A stretch of DNA of 64,000 bases from Parabacteroides timonensis (GCF_900128505.1 NZ_LT669941.1:917526-981525); one strand, 5' to 3'. Shown: positions 1-8,898, counted from the first letter of the stretch. The notes: a model not told the origin generated them from the letters alone. A program made the numbers and translations.

Positions 1-44
1 CAATCCGCGTAAACAATAAAATAGAAACAATGATAAATGGTAAA

Positions 45-437
45 CTAAATAATGATTTTTCGTAAGACATAGATCCAATGACCTGATCGCATACGAAGAG
101 ACGAGAATTTTATAGATTGGGTTATTAAATAGGTTTCAGAGATTTTATTCAGAATATTTTGTTCTTTCTGTAAAGACAACTCTAAAAGCCGGGTAGTTAC
201 TTTAAAAGGACGCTCACATCTGGTAGATATAACTAAAGAACGTGTAGTGAGGCAAAAAGCAGTGTTATGGGTTTGATTCAAATCGTAATTTCTCAATTCA
301 TCCTGTAATGGATGCTTTTTATTATTGCAGATATAGGTAGTTTCTTTAGGAGATAAAATATCTTCATCTTCAATCTTTACCTGCATATTCAGCAACAACA
401 GGAAGAGAAACGATAATATCAACAATAATTTTTTCAT
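45..437 (-). CDS. hypothetical secreted protein, 130 aa
   Basis: Open frame with an ATG and a hydrophobic N-terminus (MKKLLLILSFLFLLLL), which suggests an export signal or membrane anchor. No lipobox or known domain is recognisable. The mature part has three cysteines and a basic C-terminus. It lies alone in AT-rich DNA at the window edge with no operon partner in view. The function is unknown, and the frame could be a decayed gene; only the signal-like start and the uninterrupted length support it. Confidence 0.4.
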   Translation of the reverse strand: MKKLLLILSFLFLLLLNMQVKIEDEDILSPKETTYICNNKKHPLQDELRNYDLNQTHNTAFCLTTRSLVISTRCERPFKVTTRLLELSLQKEQNILNKISETYLITQSIKFSSLRMRSGHWIYVLRKIII

Positions 438-1265
438 TAAGACGCGAAGATAGAATAGTTATTTAACATACAACACTCTTTAGATAATAAATGTTGAAAA
501 AATTTGTACCGGCGATGAATTCGGGAAAGAATAGGTAAGGATAAAGAGTTCACAATAGTCCTATTAAACATAATCTTAATTATAAACAATAGAACTATAA
601 AGATATCAGAGGCATTTCCAGGTAATAAAAAATCCGTATATAACTTCACAGTTACATACGGACCAAACAAATAACAAACTCTACTTATATGAAAAAACAA
701 ATACTACTAACATAATTATTACAGAATCTTTTAAGTCCTGTTTATCATTATAACAATGATAAGCTTTATTTGGTTCTGACTCCCGGAATAATTTTCTATT
801 ATTTTTTCTATACCTTATAATGTATATCCTAAAACTAATTCCGGCACAAGAACTATTTTTTATTTGATATTATAACAAGGCATTTATTCTATATGTTTTG
901 AAATCATATACTAATAAATGCTAAAAAGGCATGTATGGCATCTTTTCCCGATACTTTACATGCCTTTTCATATTCAATATTTATTCTTTTCAAACAAAAG
1001 CAATATACATATCCATATATTTAATACTCTGCCTGTTAGCTAAATTCTCCTTTGCTATTTTCTCACAATCTTCTATATCCATTCCATTTTCAGGAACACT
1101 CCAGTACCACAGCATGGGTGCTTGATTTTCTCTTTCTGTTGTTTCCATTTTTTCCATTTTAAATTCAACTTCATATATAAGACAGGAAAAGATAAAATAC
1201 CCCTATTGTCTTCCTATATATTTTTTTATACAACCTACTTCTTGCACTTTTTGTTATTTTGTTTC
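438..1265. other. gene-poor AT-rich stretch
   Basis: About 830 bp with no convincing gene. The short frames here (437-700 minus, 931-1125 plus) have low-complexity Phe/Ile/Tyr-rich translations with no recognisable domain. The only structure seen is a strong hairpin at 924-968. The 3' end runs into a decayed recombinase, so the stretch may be the remains of a former mobile or invertible locus (inference). Confidence 0.5.
924..968. terminator. terminator-like hairpin
   Basis: Twelve-base perfect arms (AAAAGGCATGTA and TACATGCCTTTT) enclose a 21-nt loop. The A-rich and T-rich arm ends would give a T-run on either strand. No intact gene ends directly beside it. Confidence 0.5.
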
Positions 1266-1610
1266 ATATCAACAGTGATTTATTTGCGCAATCTAAAAGC
1301 CACGTATAACAAAGTGATTAAGAAACTGCGATTTATATCTCCATCGGACAGTCCCTTTTCAAATCTTTATATACAGGTCCCTCCCACCCGTAAACGGGCT
1401 CTCGCGAAAGAGGAATTAAAAAGATTATCTGAACTCGATCTTTCTGATACCCCTGAGAAATTTGCTGCTCTCCATCTGGCTTTAAAAAAAAGAAAACTTG
1501 AACGGTGATTATACACATTATATACGTAGTAAAATATTGGAGCGACCCTACAAGTTAAGATCACACCGGAAATGAAAAGGATCATCCATCTGTATTACCG
1601 TAAAGACAGC
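1266..1610 (+). pseudogene. decayed tyrosine recombinase (integrase) fragment
   Basis: The plus strand translates to fragments typical of Bacteroidetes tyrosine recombinases. The end of the SAM-like domain reads STVIYLRNLKATYNKVIKK and PPTRKRALAKEELKRLSELD. The catalytic beta-hairpin region continues as LNGDYTHYIRSK, then GATLQVKITPEMKRIIHLYY. The pieces lie in different frames: the first runs into a stop at about 1506, the second is entered at about 1492, and a further 1-nt shift occurs near 1538. The segment with the first catalytic arginine is deleted, and the C-terminal R-H-Y half is not found downstream. The N-terminal half is also missing. It is therefore a dead remnant. Family assignment rests on motif recall, not a search. 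Confidence 0.7.
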
Positions 1611-1912
1611 ATCTGTTCCGCGTACATTGGTTGTGCAATAGCTGAAGACATTCCTCCTATACGAGTACCGGAACGATCGTACTGTTGTATTTTTAAATGA
1701 TTCTCATTTATTCGCTTTACTTCCCTTTTTTCCATTTTTATTCTGTTTTCAATCATTATCTCTTTCTTTTTTTACGCACATTAACAGAGAGATGATTTCC
1801 TTGTGGTTGTTGTATAGAGATTGGAAGAGATAACAAAAAAACAGCGGAGTTATACTTTCGATGAAGTATACTCCGCTGCTCTGTTATAACAATAAAAAGT
1901 TGCGCTTTACTT
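1611..1912. other. intergenic stretch
   Basis: About 300 bp without a supportable gene. It follows the recombinase remnant and contains one terminator hairpin (1842-1878) that serves the minus-strand small gene on its right. Nothing else was recognised. Confidence 0.5.
1842..1878 (-). terminator. rho-independent terminator of the 54-aa gene
   Basis: Stem CAGCGGAGT-TATACTT pairs with AAGTATA-CTCCGCTG, with one bulged base and a short loop. On the minus strand the stem is followed by a run of T (AAAAAAA on the plus strand at 1834-1841). It lies 35 nt past the stop of the minus-strand small gene. Confidence 0.75.
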
Positions 1913-2077
1913 TTAGTTTTCGTCTTCCATATCCCTATTTACATTCTGTGCATTAAGAGAATTATTGATCTCCTGACTAAACTCATTCAACAAGTCAATA
2001 TCATGGATATCTTTGATATCAAGTATTTCACGGATTAATTCAACTTTACCATTTTCCAGTTCAGTGTTAGGTATCAT
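1913..2077 (-). CDS. small acidic protein, 54 aa
   Basis: ATG at 2077 and stop at 1913 encode a 54-residue acidic peptide beginning MIPNTELENGKVELIREIL and ending in MEDEN. A purine-rich AGAAAGG lies 4 nt before the ATG, and a good terminator follows. The LIREILDIKDIHDIDLLNEF segment looks like an amphipathic helix pair, as in small Bacteroides antitoxin-like or regulatory proteins, but no toxin partner is adjacent. Function unknown. The terminator and the coherent acidic composition argue that it is a real gene. Confidence 0.5.
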   Translation of the reverse strand: MIPNTELENGKVELIREILDIKDIHDIDLLNEFSQEINNSLNAQNVNRDMEDEN

Positions 2078-2279
2078 AAGCCTTTCTTATTTTAGATTGA
2101 TTAATATTGTATTATCTTATCACTTAACAATATAAGTTTCACATTGTTCATCAGAATCCTGTATTTCATATACATTTTAGGAAAATTGATATTATTTCCG
2201 GTAATATTGCTATTTCTTACAAGAAATGAAATACGGAATTTTACGACATATTAAGTAACACCTCAAACAAATCAGACTT

Positions 2280-2741
2280 ATGAAACGTTATATATTTATT
2301 CTATCAGGATTACTGATGTCGATTATGATATTCGCTCAAAAAAAAGAAACAAGTATGTTGGTAAAAAGTAAAAGTCAGTTTAGCGTAGACGAAACAGTCA
2401 GCAGAATAGAGGCTAATCTTAAGGAAAGAGAGATACAAGTTTTTGCCTTATTCGATCATAGTCAAAATGCCAGGGAAAGTGGCCTGAAATTAATGCCTAA
2501 TAAAGTAATCGTATTTGGTTCACCCAAGGCAGGAACCCTGTTGATGCAGGAAAATCCGGAGATATCTATTGAACTCCCGTTAAAAATATCTGTGTGGCAG
2601 GATACTCATGGAGAAGTCTGGGCTGCATTCATCAGCATGAAGTCCATAGCCGGCCAATATGGGTTGGACGACAATCCAATCATAATGAAGATGCAAGATC
2701 TGTTGGTAAATATTATAGAAGAAGCTACCAGCAAATATTAA
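2280..2741 (+). CDS. secreted DUF302-family protein, 153 aa
   Basis: Residues 1-19 form a signal peptide ending in IFAQ. The rest matches the DUF302 (TT1751-like) fold: a helix beginning SVDETVSRIEANLKEREIQVF, a strand with FALFDHSQNARESGL, then KVIVFGSPKAGTLLMQENPEISIELPL with the characteristic FG-P-GT spacing, and a WQD-G-VW-A motif. These domains are small dimeric alpha/beta modules of unknown biochemical role, often exported. The gene is monocistronic: a terminator hairpin follows within 25 nt and the next gene is on the other strand. Confidence 0.8.
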   Translation: MKRYIFILSGLLMSIMIFAQKKETSMLVKSKSQFSVDETVSRIEANLKEREIQVFALFDHSQNARESGLKLMPNKVIVFGSPKAGTLLMQENPEISIELPLKISVWQDTHGEVWAAFISMKSIAGQYGLDDNPIIMKMQDLLVNIIEEATSKY

Positions 2742-2761
2742 CCCACCATGCTCACAAAATA

Positions 2762-2797
2762 AAAAGGTGACTATCCAGTATCAGGTAATCACCTTTT
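2762..2797. terminator. bidirectional terminator hairpin
   Basis: Perfect 9-nt arms AAAAGGTGA and TCACCTTTT lie between the convergent DUF302 gene and the H1-like gene. A- and T-rich arm ends allow use from both sides. Confidence 0.75.
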
Positions 2798-2817
2798 CGT
2801 TTACTTAATAAGTTTTA

Positions 2818-2991
2818 TTACTTAGCAGCTTCGATAGATACTTTTCTAAATTCTTTCAATAATTTGTCCAGTTCCAGAGATGCTTTACGAGCACGAGTAC
2901 CCGCAGCCTTGTTACCGTTTTCTACCTGAGCTTTAGCATTTGTGCTGAACTCTTCAATTGCCACATTGATTTTTTCTACTAATTCTTTCAT
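2818..2991 (-). CDS. histone H1-like DNA-binding protein, 57 aa
   Basis: The 57-aa product starts MKELVEKINVAIEEFSTNAK and has the segment GNKAAGTRARKASLELDKLL, the signature of the short Bacteroidetes histone H1/Hc1-like proteins: an amphipathic N-terminal helix followed by a Lys/Arg-Ala-rich DNA-binding helix. The length fits the family. These basic proteins bind DNA non-specifically and are taken to help organise the nucleoid. It is a single gene with its own promoter-like box at 3026-3033 and a shared terminator downstream. Confidence 0.85.
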   Translation of the reverse strand: MKELVEKINVAIEEFSTNAKAQVENGNKAAGTRARKASLELDKLLKEFRKVSIEAAK

Positions 2992-3025
2992 TTTACTTTT
3001 ATGCTTTTATTGTTATATTGAGCCA

Positions 3026-3033
3026 CAAAAGTA
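3026..3033 (-). promoter_or_regulatory. -7 box of the H1-like gene
   Basis: Minus-strand TACTTTTG matches the Bacteroidetes -7 consensus TAnnTTTG and sits 35 nt before the H1-like start codon. No clear -33 TTTG was seen. Confidence 0.55.
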
Positions 3034-3226
3034 TAAATAATTATATTATATGCAAGAAAAATGTATCTGTCAAGTTATATTTTATTTTGTCTGTAATCGG
3101 ATACATGTCGTAAAGCATATTCATTTTCGGTTTATTTTAACTAAATAATTTGTCCTCTTGGTAGATATTGCCTAAGTTAGTGGCATAAATAATTAACCGA
3201 AGTATTAACCTTCAAAATAAGGAACC

Positions 3227-3502
3227 ATGACAAAGACAATCACTTTTAATGAACTGCGCAGACTGAAAGATCGTTTGCCTGACGGAAGTACCCATCGCAT
3301 TGCAGATGAGTTAGGTATATCAGTAGAAACTGTTCGTAATTATTTTGGTGGATATAATTATAAGGACGGTAAAAGCTGTGGGATACATATCGAACCAGGT
3401 CCGGATGGTGGCCTTGTCGTATTAGATGACACAACGATATTTGAACGTGCTTTACAGATACTCGCAGAAGTACAAGACGTATCTGAAGCACAGGAAGCGT
3501 AA
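3227..3502 (+). CDS. helix-turn-helix DNA-binding protein, 91 aa
   Basis: The N-terminal half contains an HTH pattern: NELRRLKDRLPDGSTHRIAD as the leading helices, then ELGISVETVRNYFGGYN as turn and recognition helix. A glycine-rich hairpin (IEPGPDGGLVVLDD) and a C-terminal helix with an acidic tail follow. This layout is shared by small, widely conserved Bacteroidales DNA-binding proteins of unknown target. The gene is alone between the H1-like gene and the universal stress protein, with a rho-independent terminator directly after it. The specific regulatory role cannot be inferred. Confidence 0.7.
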   Translation: MTKTITFNELRRLKDRLPDGSTHRIADELGISVETVRNYFGGYNYKDGKSCGIHIEPGPDGGLVVLDDTTIFERALQILAEVQDVSEAQEA

Positions 3503-3519
3503 AGAAATTCAAAGCAAAG

Positions 3520-3563
3520 AAAAATCCCATAGCAAACGAAAGAAAAACGCTGTGGGATTTTTT
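3520..3563 (+). terminator. rho-independent terminator of the HTH gene
   Basis: Arms AAATCCCATAGC and GCTGTGGGATTT (one G-T pair) are followed by a T-run on the plus strand, 18 nt past the stop codon. Confidence 0.8.
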
Positions 3564-3616
3564 ATTTAGCAACATTTCGTATTTTCCAATTGTTTAATTT
3601 ATAAAACGCACGAATT

Positions 3617-4729
3617 ATGGAAGATAAACTAATAACATTAGCTATTCACACGTTTGAGAAAGCACAAATTCTTAAGACGATACTTGAAACAGAAGGGATC
3701 GAAGTCTATATACATAATGTAAACCAGATCCAACCCGTCGTATCGGCTGGCGTACGTGTGAGAATTAAGGAAAGCGACCTACCCCATGCTTTACGCATTA
3801 TTGAGGATAGTAAATGGCTTAGCGAAGATGCGGAAGAAGAATCGACAACCCCACAGACTAAAAAGATTCTGATCCCGGTTGACTTCTCCAACTATTCGAT
3901 CAAGGCTTGTGAGCTTGGCATCAATTATGCTTATCATGCCGGTGCCGAAGTAATGATCATGCATGCATATTTCAGTCCATACTTCCCGTCTGCTATTCCT
4001 ATGGGTGACACATTGGCCTATCAGGTAAATGAAGAAGAATCCGTACAAAATGTATTAAAACGTGTTCAGATCGATATGGAAAATATATGTACAATGATCA
4101 ACCGCAAAATACAGTCAGGCGAATTACCCCGAGTGAAATACAACTATGTTCTGCGTGAAGGATTACCGGAAGAAGAGATTCTTGCCTATTGCAAAGAATA
4201 CCATCCTACCCTGATCGTGATGGGAACAAGGGGAAAGAGCCAGAAAGATATGGATTTGATCGGAAGTGTAACCGGTGAGGTGATCGAGGTCAATAAGGTT
4301 CCTGTATTGGCTATTCCTGAAAATGTACGTTTTAACGATTTGGAGGAAGCAAAGAATATTGCATTTGCAACATCATTCAACCAGCGCGACCTGGTTGCCT
4401 TCGACGAGTTTATGGAAATTGTAAAAGGATATGATGTTAATATCCATCTATTCAATATTTCTACAAGCAAAGATGAATGGAACGAGATCCGTCTTACCGG
4501 CGTCAACGAATATTTCAAAAAACAATATCCGGAAGCCAACATCAGCCATACGGTTTTAGCTGACGGAGACTTGCTACTGGCCATCGAAAAGTTTGTACGC
4601 GACAAACATATCGATGTTATTGCGTTAAGCACTTATCGTCGAAATATCCTGGCCAGAATGTTTAATCCGTCTATCGCACGTAAAATGTTGTTCCATACCG
4701 ATACTCCGTTGTTGGTAATGCATTCATAA
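3617..4729 (+). CDS. universal stress protein with N-terminal DUF2007 domain, 370 aa
   Basis: Residues 1-68 form a DUF2007 (signal-transducing-like) module (TLAIHTFEKAQILKTILETE, GVRVRIKESDLPHALRII). Two UspA domains follow, about 84-233 and 245-370. The first has the nucleotide-binding pattern MGTRGKSQKDMDLIGSVTGE (G-2x-G-about 9x-G-S/T). The second ends LLVMHS but has only a degenerate loop (STYRRNILARMF), so one ATP site is probably lost. Tandem UspA proteins are cytosolic stress or nucleotide-sensing factors. The gene is monocistronic, with a strong terminator on its 3' side. The exact signal is unknown. Confidence 0.85.
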   Translation: MEDKLITLAIHTFEKAQILKTILETEGIEVYIHNVNQIQPVVSAGVRVRIKESDLPHALRIIEDSKWLSEDAEEESTTPQTKKILIPVDFSNYSIKACELGINYAYHAGAEVMIMHAYFSPYFPSAIPMGDTLAYQVNEEESVQNVLKRVQIDMENICTMINRKIQSGELPRVKYNYVLREGLPEEEILAYCKEYHPTLIVMGTRGKSQKDMDLIGSVTGEVIEVNKVPVLAIPENVRFNDLEEAKNIAFATSFNQRDLVAFDEFMEIVKGYDVNIHLFNISTSKDEWNEIRLTGVNEYFKKQYPEANISHTVLADGDLLLAIEKFVRDKHIDVIALSTYRRNILARMFNPSIARKMLFHTDTPLLVMHS

Positions 4730-4766
4730 AAATATAGGAAAACAGAATCAAACTATTCTGAATAAA

Positions 4767-4806
4767 AAGCCGCGGATAAATTATAAAAACGATTTATCCG
4801 CGGCTT
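4767..4806. terminator. bidirectional terminator between convergent genes
   Basis: Perfect 15-nt arms AAGCCGCGGATAAAT and ATTTATCCGCGGCTT lie between the UspA gene (plus) and the PAP2 gene (minus), which closes the bat operon. Confidence 0.85.
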
Positions 4807-4834
4807 CATTATTATTTGAAATAAAACTTGTTCC

Positions 4835-5521
4835 TTATCTTAGGCAACCGACTAAAGGTACATTAAACACCGCAATCAGTAAAACTGCAATAAAGATGGC
4901 ATAAACAATAATACGTTTCTCCTTATCCGAATACAAAGCACTAGCCTCCCCGCTTGTTCCGGGAACAAATACACGAGCTTTTATATATAACCAATACACC
5001 AGCCATCCGAAGAATACGCCGGCAATAGCTCCCGGTACGATATCCGAAATAAAATGGACTCCGAGATAAACCCGTGTATAAGCAGTCAATGCGGCCCACA
5101 GGAAAATAGTCCATGTAAATAAGCGGTAGCGGAAAAGCAATGACATGAAGGTTGCAAAACCAAAAGCATTGGCCGCATGGCTGGATATAAAGCCATATTT
5201 TCCACCACGATAATCGAATACAGTTTTCACCTGATCCATAAAGTCCGGATGATGCGTAGGACGGAAACGGGTAAAAATAGGTTTACACACATGTGATGCA
5301 AACTGATCACAAAAGGTTATAACAAGCACAATCGCCAGCAAAATCAGAATAGATTCCCGCCACTTCTTCTTATACAGTAATACAATCAGTATAAAAGCGG
5401 CTAACGGCAGCCATACTGCCTTTCCGGAATACAACCACATAAAGCGGTCGAGGAAAGGAGAATCGCTGCCGTTAAGCATAAAGAACAAATCTCGTTCGTA
5501 AACTAATATTTTTTCTACCAT
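4835..5521 (-). CDS. PAP2-family membrane phosphatase, 228 aa
   Basis: The protein carries the three lipid phosphate phosphatase motifs: KPIFTRFRP (80-88), SSHA (113-116, standing for the PSGH motif) and RVYLGVHFISD (150-160) with the catalytic His. About five hydrophobic segments predict an inner-membrane enzyme acting on lipid phosphates such as undecaprenyl pyrophosphate or phosphatidylglycerophosphate. The start codon overlaps the stop of batE by one base, so it is probably the last cistron of the bat operon. Whether it works with the Bat proteins or is simply co-transcribed is not shown by the sequence. The substrate cannot be deduced. Confidence 0.85.
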   Translation of the reverse strand: MVEKILVYERDLFFMLNGSDSPFLDRFMWLYSGKAVWLPLAAFILIVLLYKKKWRESILILLAIVLVITFCDQFASHVCKPIFTRFRPTHHPDFMDQVKTVFDYRGGKYGFISSHAANAFGFATFMSLLFRYRLFTWTIFLWAALTAYTRVYLGVHFISDIVPGAIAGVFFGWLVYWLYIKARVFVPGTSGEASALYSDKEKRIIVYAIFIAVLLIAVFNVPLVGCLR

Positions 5522-6288
5522 CAGATTCTTTCAATGTCTTTGGTTGGCATCCAACCAACGTTTCCGTCTTCCAACGCAATTTCACTCCAATCACCTAACG
5601 TACTTTTAACGGAAACTCTAGTTCCTTCATGCAAGACGAACAGATCTGTTCCACTGGCATCAGGAGAACTTTTCACTGTAACTGTAGGAGCAAATACGAT
5701 CGCATACGAACGGTTTACTAATTCAGCCTTCTGATTAGCAGCAAATATGTTTGTCATGATTACGCAGAACAACAAAAGTAAGCCTACGTAAAAACCGGCT
5801 TTCTTCAAACGGACCTGTCTCGAGAAGAAGAACAGGATCAAACAACCAATGAACAGAATAAAACAGACTATTCCCATTTTAGCCCATGAATCGGCTGCTC
5901 CCATATTTTGAACCGAGTCAAACCATCTTGCCAGGAAAAAGCCGTCGACTGGTTCGATCTTATCGACAGTATTCTGACGAGCCATCTGCAGGTTGAAACG
6001 GATATCGCTGTCTCCCGGATCGAGCACCAATGCCCGTTCGTAATTCAGAATTGCAGAAGCGGTCTTACCGGCTTTATAATAGGCATTCCCCAGATTATAA
6101 TATATTTCAGGAGAATCTCCGTTACTTTTCAATATGCTTTCATACAATTCAATCGCTTTCCCATAATCTTCCTTCGTATATGCAGTTTCAGCTTCTTTGA
6201 TTACCGCATCCTGTGCGTAAGCAGTCCATGCCAGACACTGAATCAATAGGAAAAACAATATCTTTTTCATATTTATATTCGTCTTCAT
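5521..6288 (-). CDS. batE: BatE-like TPR/SH3 membrane protein, 255 aa
   Basis: A signal peptide ends near TAYAQ, followed by two to three TPR units (about 30-100, including YYNLGNAYYKAGKTASAILN). Two transmembrane helices span about 138-182. A C-terminal bacterial SH3-like domain (about 200-252) has VLHEGTRVSVKSTLGDWSEI. This order is typical of BatE in the Bacteroides aerotolerance operon. The first ATG is used here; an internal ATG six codons later (MKKILFF) is equally possible and leaves the signal peptide intact. batD ends just upstream and the PAP2 gene overlaps its end. The periplasmic SH3 domain suggests envelope contact. Confidence 0.85.
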   Translation of the reverse strand: MKTNINMKKILFFLLIQCLAWTAYAQDAVIKEAETAYTKEDYGKAIELYESILKSNGDSPEIYYNLGNAYYKAGKTASAILNYERALVLDPGDSDIRFNLQMARQNTVDKIEPVDGFFLARWFDSVQNMGAADSWAKMGIVCFILFIGCLILFFFSRQVRLKKAGFYVGLLLLFCVIMTNIFAANQKAELVNRSYAIVFAPTVTVKSSPDASGTDLFVLHEGTRVSVKSTLGDWSEIALEDGNVGWMPTKDIERI

Positions 6289-6289
6289 C

Positions 6290-8104
6290 TTATTGTTTTT
6301 TTATTGTATTCTCCATCTTACCAATGGCGTCTACGGTTAATTCATATAATTTATCCATAGCATCTGAAGCCTGTGCCGGAGCATAACGGGCAAACTCACA
6401 AGTATTCAGGATATCCATAAACTCATTCGTCAGCGTATCGTCTACACCATATTTCGACAGTTCGGTTTCCACATTGTCTTTAGTAAGACTAGCCTGCGGG
6501 ATATTCAGCTTATCACTCAAATAGCCCCATAAAGCGCGGAGAACTTCATCGTAGAATTCTTCCTTTTTGTTTTCCTTCATCAGCTTGCCGGCATTTTTCA
6601 ATCTCCTTACGGCAATCTTGTTCGCTTTCTTAGTTCTAACCAACGCTATATTAGAGTTTTCTTTTACCTGCTTGCGATAGATAAAGAAGAAAACGATAAA
6701 CAATATACCCGGTACGATGTAACACATGTAATACATAAAAGAGCCGAAGAAAATATCGTTATTGGCAATGAAGTTAAAGTCCTTCACTTTCAGGTAGCGG
6801 ATATCCTTACCCAGATATTTCACACTTTCCCGATTACTGAAATTAGATACAGCCGGAGAAGAACCGCTTCCTTCTTTACCTTGTTCTACATGCAGTTTAT
6901 AAGTTTCGGATTTCAGAGTCTTATAAGTTCCTGACTTCGGATCGAAATAAGAGAAAGAAATAGCCGGTATTTCGAAATCACCTGCATAACGGGGAATAGC
7001 CATGTATTCAATCGTTTTGCTTCCGCTCACGCCAGCTTCCGTTGTCTTGGTATCCGTCTCTACCTTCGGGTCGAAAATATCAAAATCATTAGGGAAAATA
7101 ACTTCCGGATTTTTGATCAGTTTGATATTTCCATTACCTGAGATCTTTAACTTAATGGTAACAGCATCATTCGTTTTTACGTTTGTCGAATTGATATCGG
7201 ACGTCATGTTGAAATTACCAACCGCACCGGAGAATGAAGCCGGTTTACCGGATGGCAACGGTTTCACATCGATCGTTGCAGGATTCGACACCAGCGTCTT
7301 CTGTACATTATCATACATATCCCTGAATTCATCAAAAATACTACGTACTTTCCGTTGTGTCGGGACACTGATTACTGCATCGAATTTACCGCTCTCTATG
7401 GTAATTTTACCTGCACGTTGCGGATAAAGAACCGTCTGTTTCATTACAACTGTAAAATAGTTGCGACCGTTGTAATGATCCTGCGACCATTGTGGATCCG
7501 GTTGTTCTATCTCCTGCGCCAAGAAACCTTCAAATTCAGGAAATTTGACACTCGTTATATTACACATTCGGGCAGCGTACAACTTAAATGATACCAGGAA
7601 ACCTTCCTGTTCGTATACATTCCGATTGGAAACTTCCATCCTTACGAAATAATCATCCTTACCGATAGAAGCAGCCTGTCCGCCATTTCCACCATCCGCT
7701 TCGGCTGCCTTATCCGGCGGAAGCACTTTAATCGCTAATGCATTGGATGTATAATTGGCACCTTTTACCTTGATTGAAGCCGGTTCGATATTAAATGTAC
7801 CCTCTTTCTTCGGCATCAGAATATAAGTAAATGTATAAGCGACTTCTGATGATACATTTCCATTAATAATCTGAGTACTTGAACTTGTAGCCAAAGAAGG
7901 TCCCATCAGTACATCAAAATCCGGAAGTTCCGGCACACGCAAGTCACTGGCTTTCGCCTCTGCGTTTACTGTATACGCTAATCTGAATTGTTGCCCCATC
8001 ACGACAGCATTCGGAGCAACAGCCTTGAAGGTCACGTTACTGGCGGCCTTTGACATCACTCCTGCTGTGAGAAAGAGAACGAATAAGAAAGCTAATCTTC
8101 TCAT
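6290..8104 (-). CDS. batD: BatD, large periplasmic/membrane aerotolerance protein, 604 aa
   Basis: The start ATG at 8104 (MRRLAFLFVLFLTAGVM) gives a clean signal peptide; the frame stays open to a TTG at 8137, which is less likely. The long extracytoplasmic part consists of Ig-like beta domains of the BatD (oxygen tolerance) family, including VVMGQQFRLAYTV near the N-terminus. A single transmembrane helix follows (MCYIVPGILFIVFFFIYRK), then a cytoplasmic helical tail. In Bacteroides the bat genes are linked to aerotolerance, and the set is thought to form an envelope complex with VWA proteins BatA and BatB. It lies between batC and batE with short gaps, consistent with one transcript. Confidence 0.9.
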   Translation of the reverse strand: MRRLAFLFVLFLTAGVMSKAASNVTFKAVAPNAVVMGQQFRLAYTVNAEAKASDLRVPELPDFDVLMGPSLATSSSTQIINGNVSSEVAYTFTYILMPKKEGTFNIEPASIKVKGANYTSNALAIKVLPPDKAAEADGGNGGQAASIGKDDYFVRMEVSNRNVYEQEGFLVSFKLYAARMCNITSVKFPEFEGFLAQEIEQPDPQWSQDHYNGRNYFTVVMKQTVLYPQRAGKITIESGKFDAVISVPTQRKVRSIFDEFRDMYDNVQKTLVSNPATIDVKPLPSGKPASFSGAVGNFNMTSDINSTNVKTNDAVTIKLKISGNGNIKLIKNPEVIFPNDFDIFDPKVETDTKTTEAGVSGSKTIEYMAIPRYAGDFEIPAISFSYFDPKSGTYKTLKSETYKLHVEQGKEGSGSSPAVSNFSNRESVKYLGKDIRYLKVKDFNFIANNDIFFGSFMYYMCYIVPGILFIVFFFIYRKQVKENSNIALVRTKKANKIAVRRLKNAGKLMKENKKEEFYDEVLRALWGYLSDKLNIPQASLTKDNVETELSKYGVDDTLTNEFMDILNTCEFARYAPAQASDAMDKLYELTVDAIGKMENTIKKQ

Positions 8105-8138
8105 TATATTGTTGTTTTTTCTGTTTTCAGTATCCAAA

Positions 8139-8894
8139 TTACCATTCTTTATCTGTCTTACGACGTTGTTGTTGTTCAGCCTGAGCCTTCTTTACCTTTT
8201 CCTGTGTATTCTTTTCATCTTGTAGGAAGGCATCCAACATTTGCTGCGCATTATCCTGACTCATCTGTTCGTTCTGTTGCTGTTCCTGCTGAGTCTTATC
8301 TTCTTTCTTGTCGTCTTGCTGCTGCTGTTGTTGCTGTTGCTGCTGATCGTCTTTATTTTCCTGATCTTCTTTTTTATCCTGGTTCTGCTGATCCTGATTT
8401 TGATCCTGGTTTTCGTTTTGTTGATTTTCCAGCAACTTCTGGGCCAAAGCCAGATTATAACGCGTCTCGTCATCTTTCGGATTCAGGCGCAAGGATTGTT
8501 TAAATGCTTCTACACTCTTCTGATATTCCTTGCTCTGCATACTGATATCTCCCAAGTTATGGAACACGCTGGCAAGACGGGCTCTTCCCTCTTCGGTTTC
8601 AACCATCTTTTCTGCCTGACCAGTCAACAATTGATATTGCTCAGCAGCTTCCGGAAACTTCTTCTGCTTATATAAAGAGTTTCCTAAATTGTAAGTACCT
8701 TCAACGGAACGGGGATTTACTTCCAGGCTTTTGCGGTAAGCGATTTCCGATTCGGTAAATTTTTCCTCGGTGTACAACTTATTACCCGCACGTACATTTT
8801 TACGCTCAGCTTTCTGGGCAAATACAGCTCCTGAGCAAAACAGAAGCGCTCCCATCCATATCATTGATTTTCGTATACGTCTCATCTTATCCAT
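8139..8894 (-). CDS. batC: BatC, TPR protein with a Gln-rich tail, 251 aa
   Basis: The signal peptide spans residues 1-26 (ending GAVFAQ). TPR repeats run from about 36 to 155 (GTYNLGNSLYKQKKFPEAAE and ETRYNLALAQKLLENQQNEN are two of them). The last 95 residues are almost entirely Gln, Asp, Lys and Glu, with a pure glutamine tract encoded by CAG/CAA runs near 8310-8345. Such tracts are known in BatC proteins; the repeat could slip in length, but always in multiples of three to stay in frame. It is probably periplasmic and a scaffold for the BatA/B/D proteins. The gap to batB is 4 nt. Confidence 0.88.
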   Translation of the reverse strand: MDKMRRIRKSMIWMGALLFCSGAVFAQKAERKNVRAGNKLYTEEKFTESEIAYRKSLEVNPRSVEGTYNLGNSLYKQKKFPEAAEQYQLLTGQAEKMVETEEGRARLASVFHNLGDISMQSKEYQKSVEAFKQSLRLNPKDDETRYNLALAQKLLENQQNENQDQNQDQQNQDKKEDQENKDDQQQQQQQQQQDDKKEDKTQQEQQQNEQMSQDNAQQMLDAFLQDEKNTQEKVKKAQAEQQQRRKTDKEW

Positions 8895-8898
8895 AGAA

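Noticed and set aside
437..700. 87-aa minus-strand frame
   Set aside because: Low-complexity Phe/Ile/Tyr-rich translation with no domain or promoter; it ends just before the 45-437 gene start and looks like chance in AT-rich DNA.
931..1265. Plus-strand frames at 931-1125 and the first part of 1122-1508
   Set aside because: Only the part after 1266 resembles a recombinase; the rest is Phe-rich noise and was not called.
8241..8675. 144-aa Leu-rich frame opposite batC
   Set aside because: It is the antisense of the glutamine tract, which yields artificial poly-Leu.
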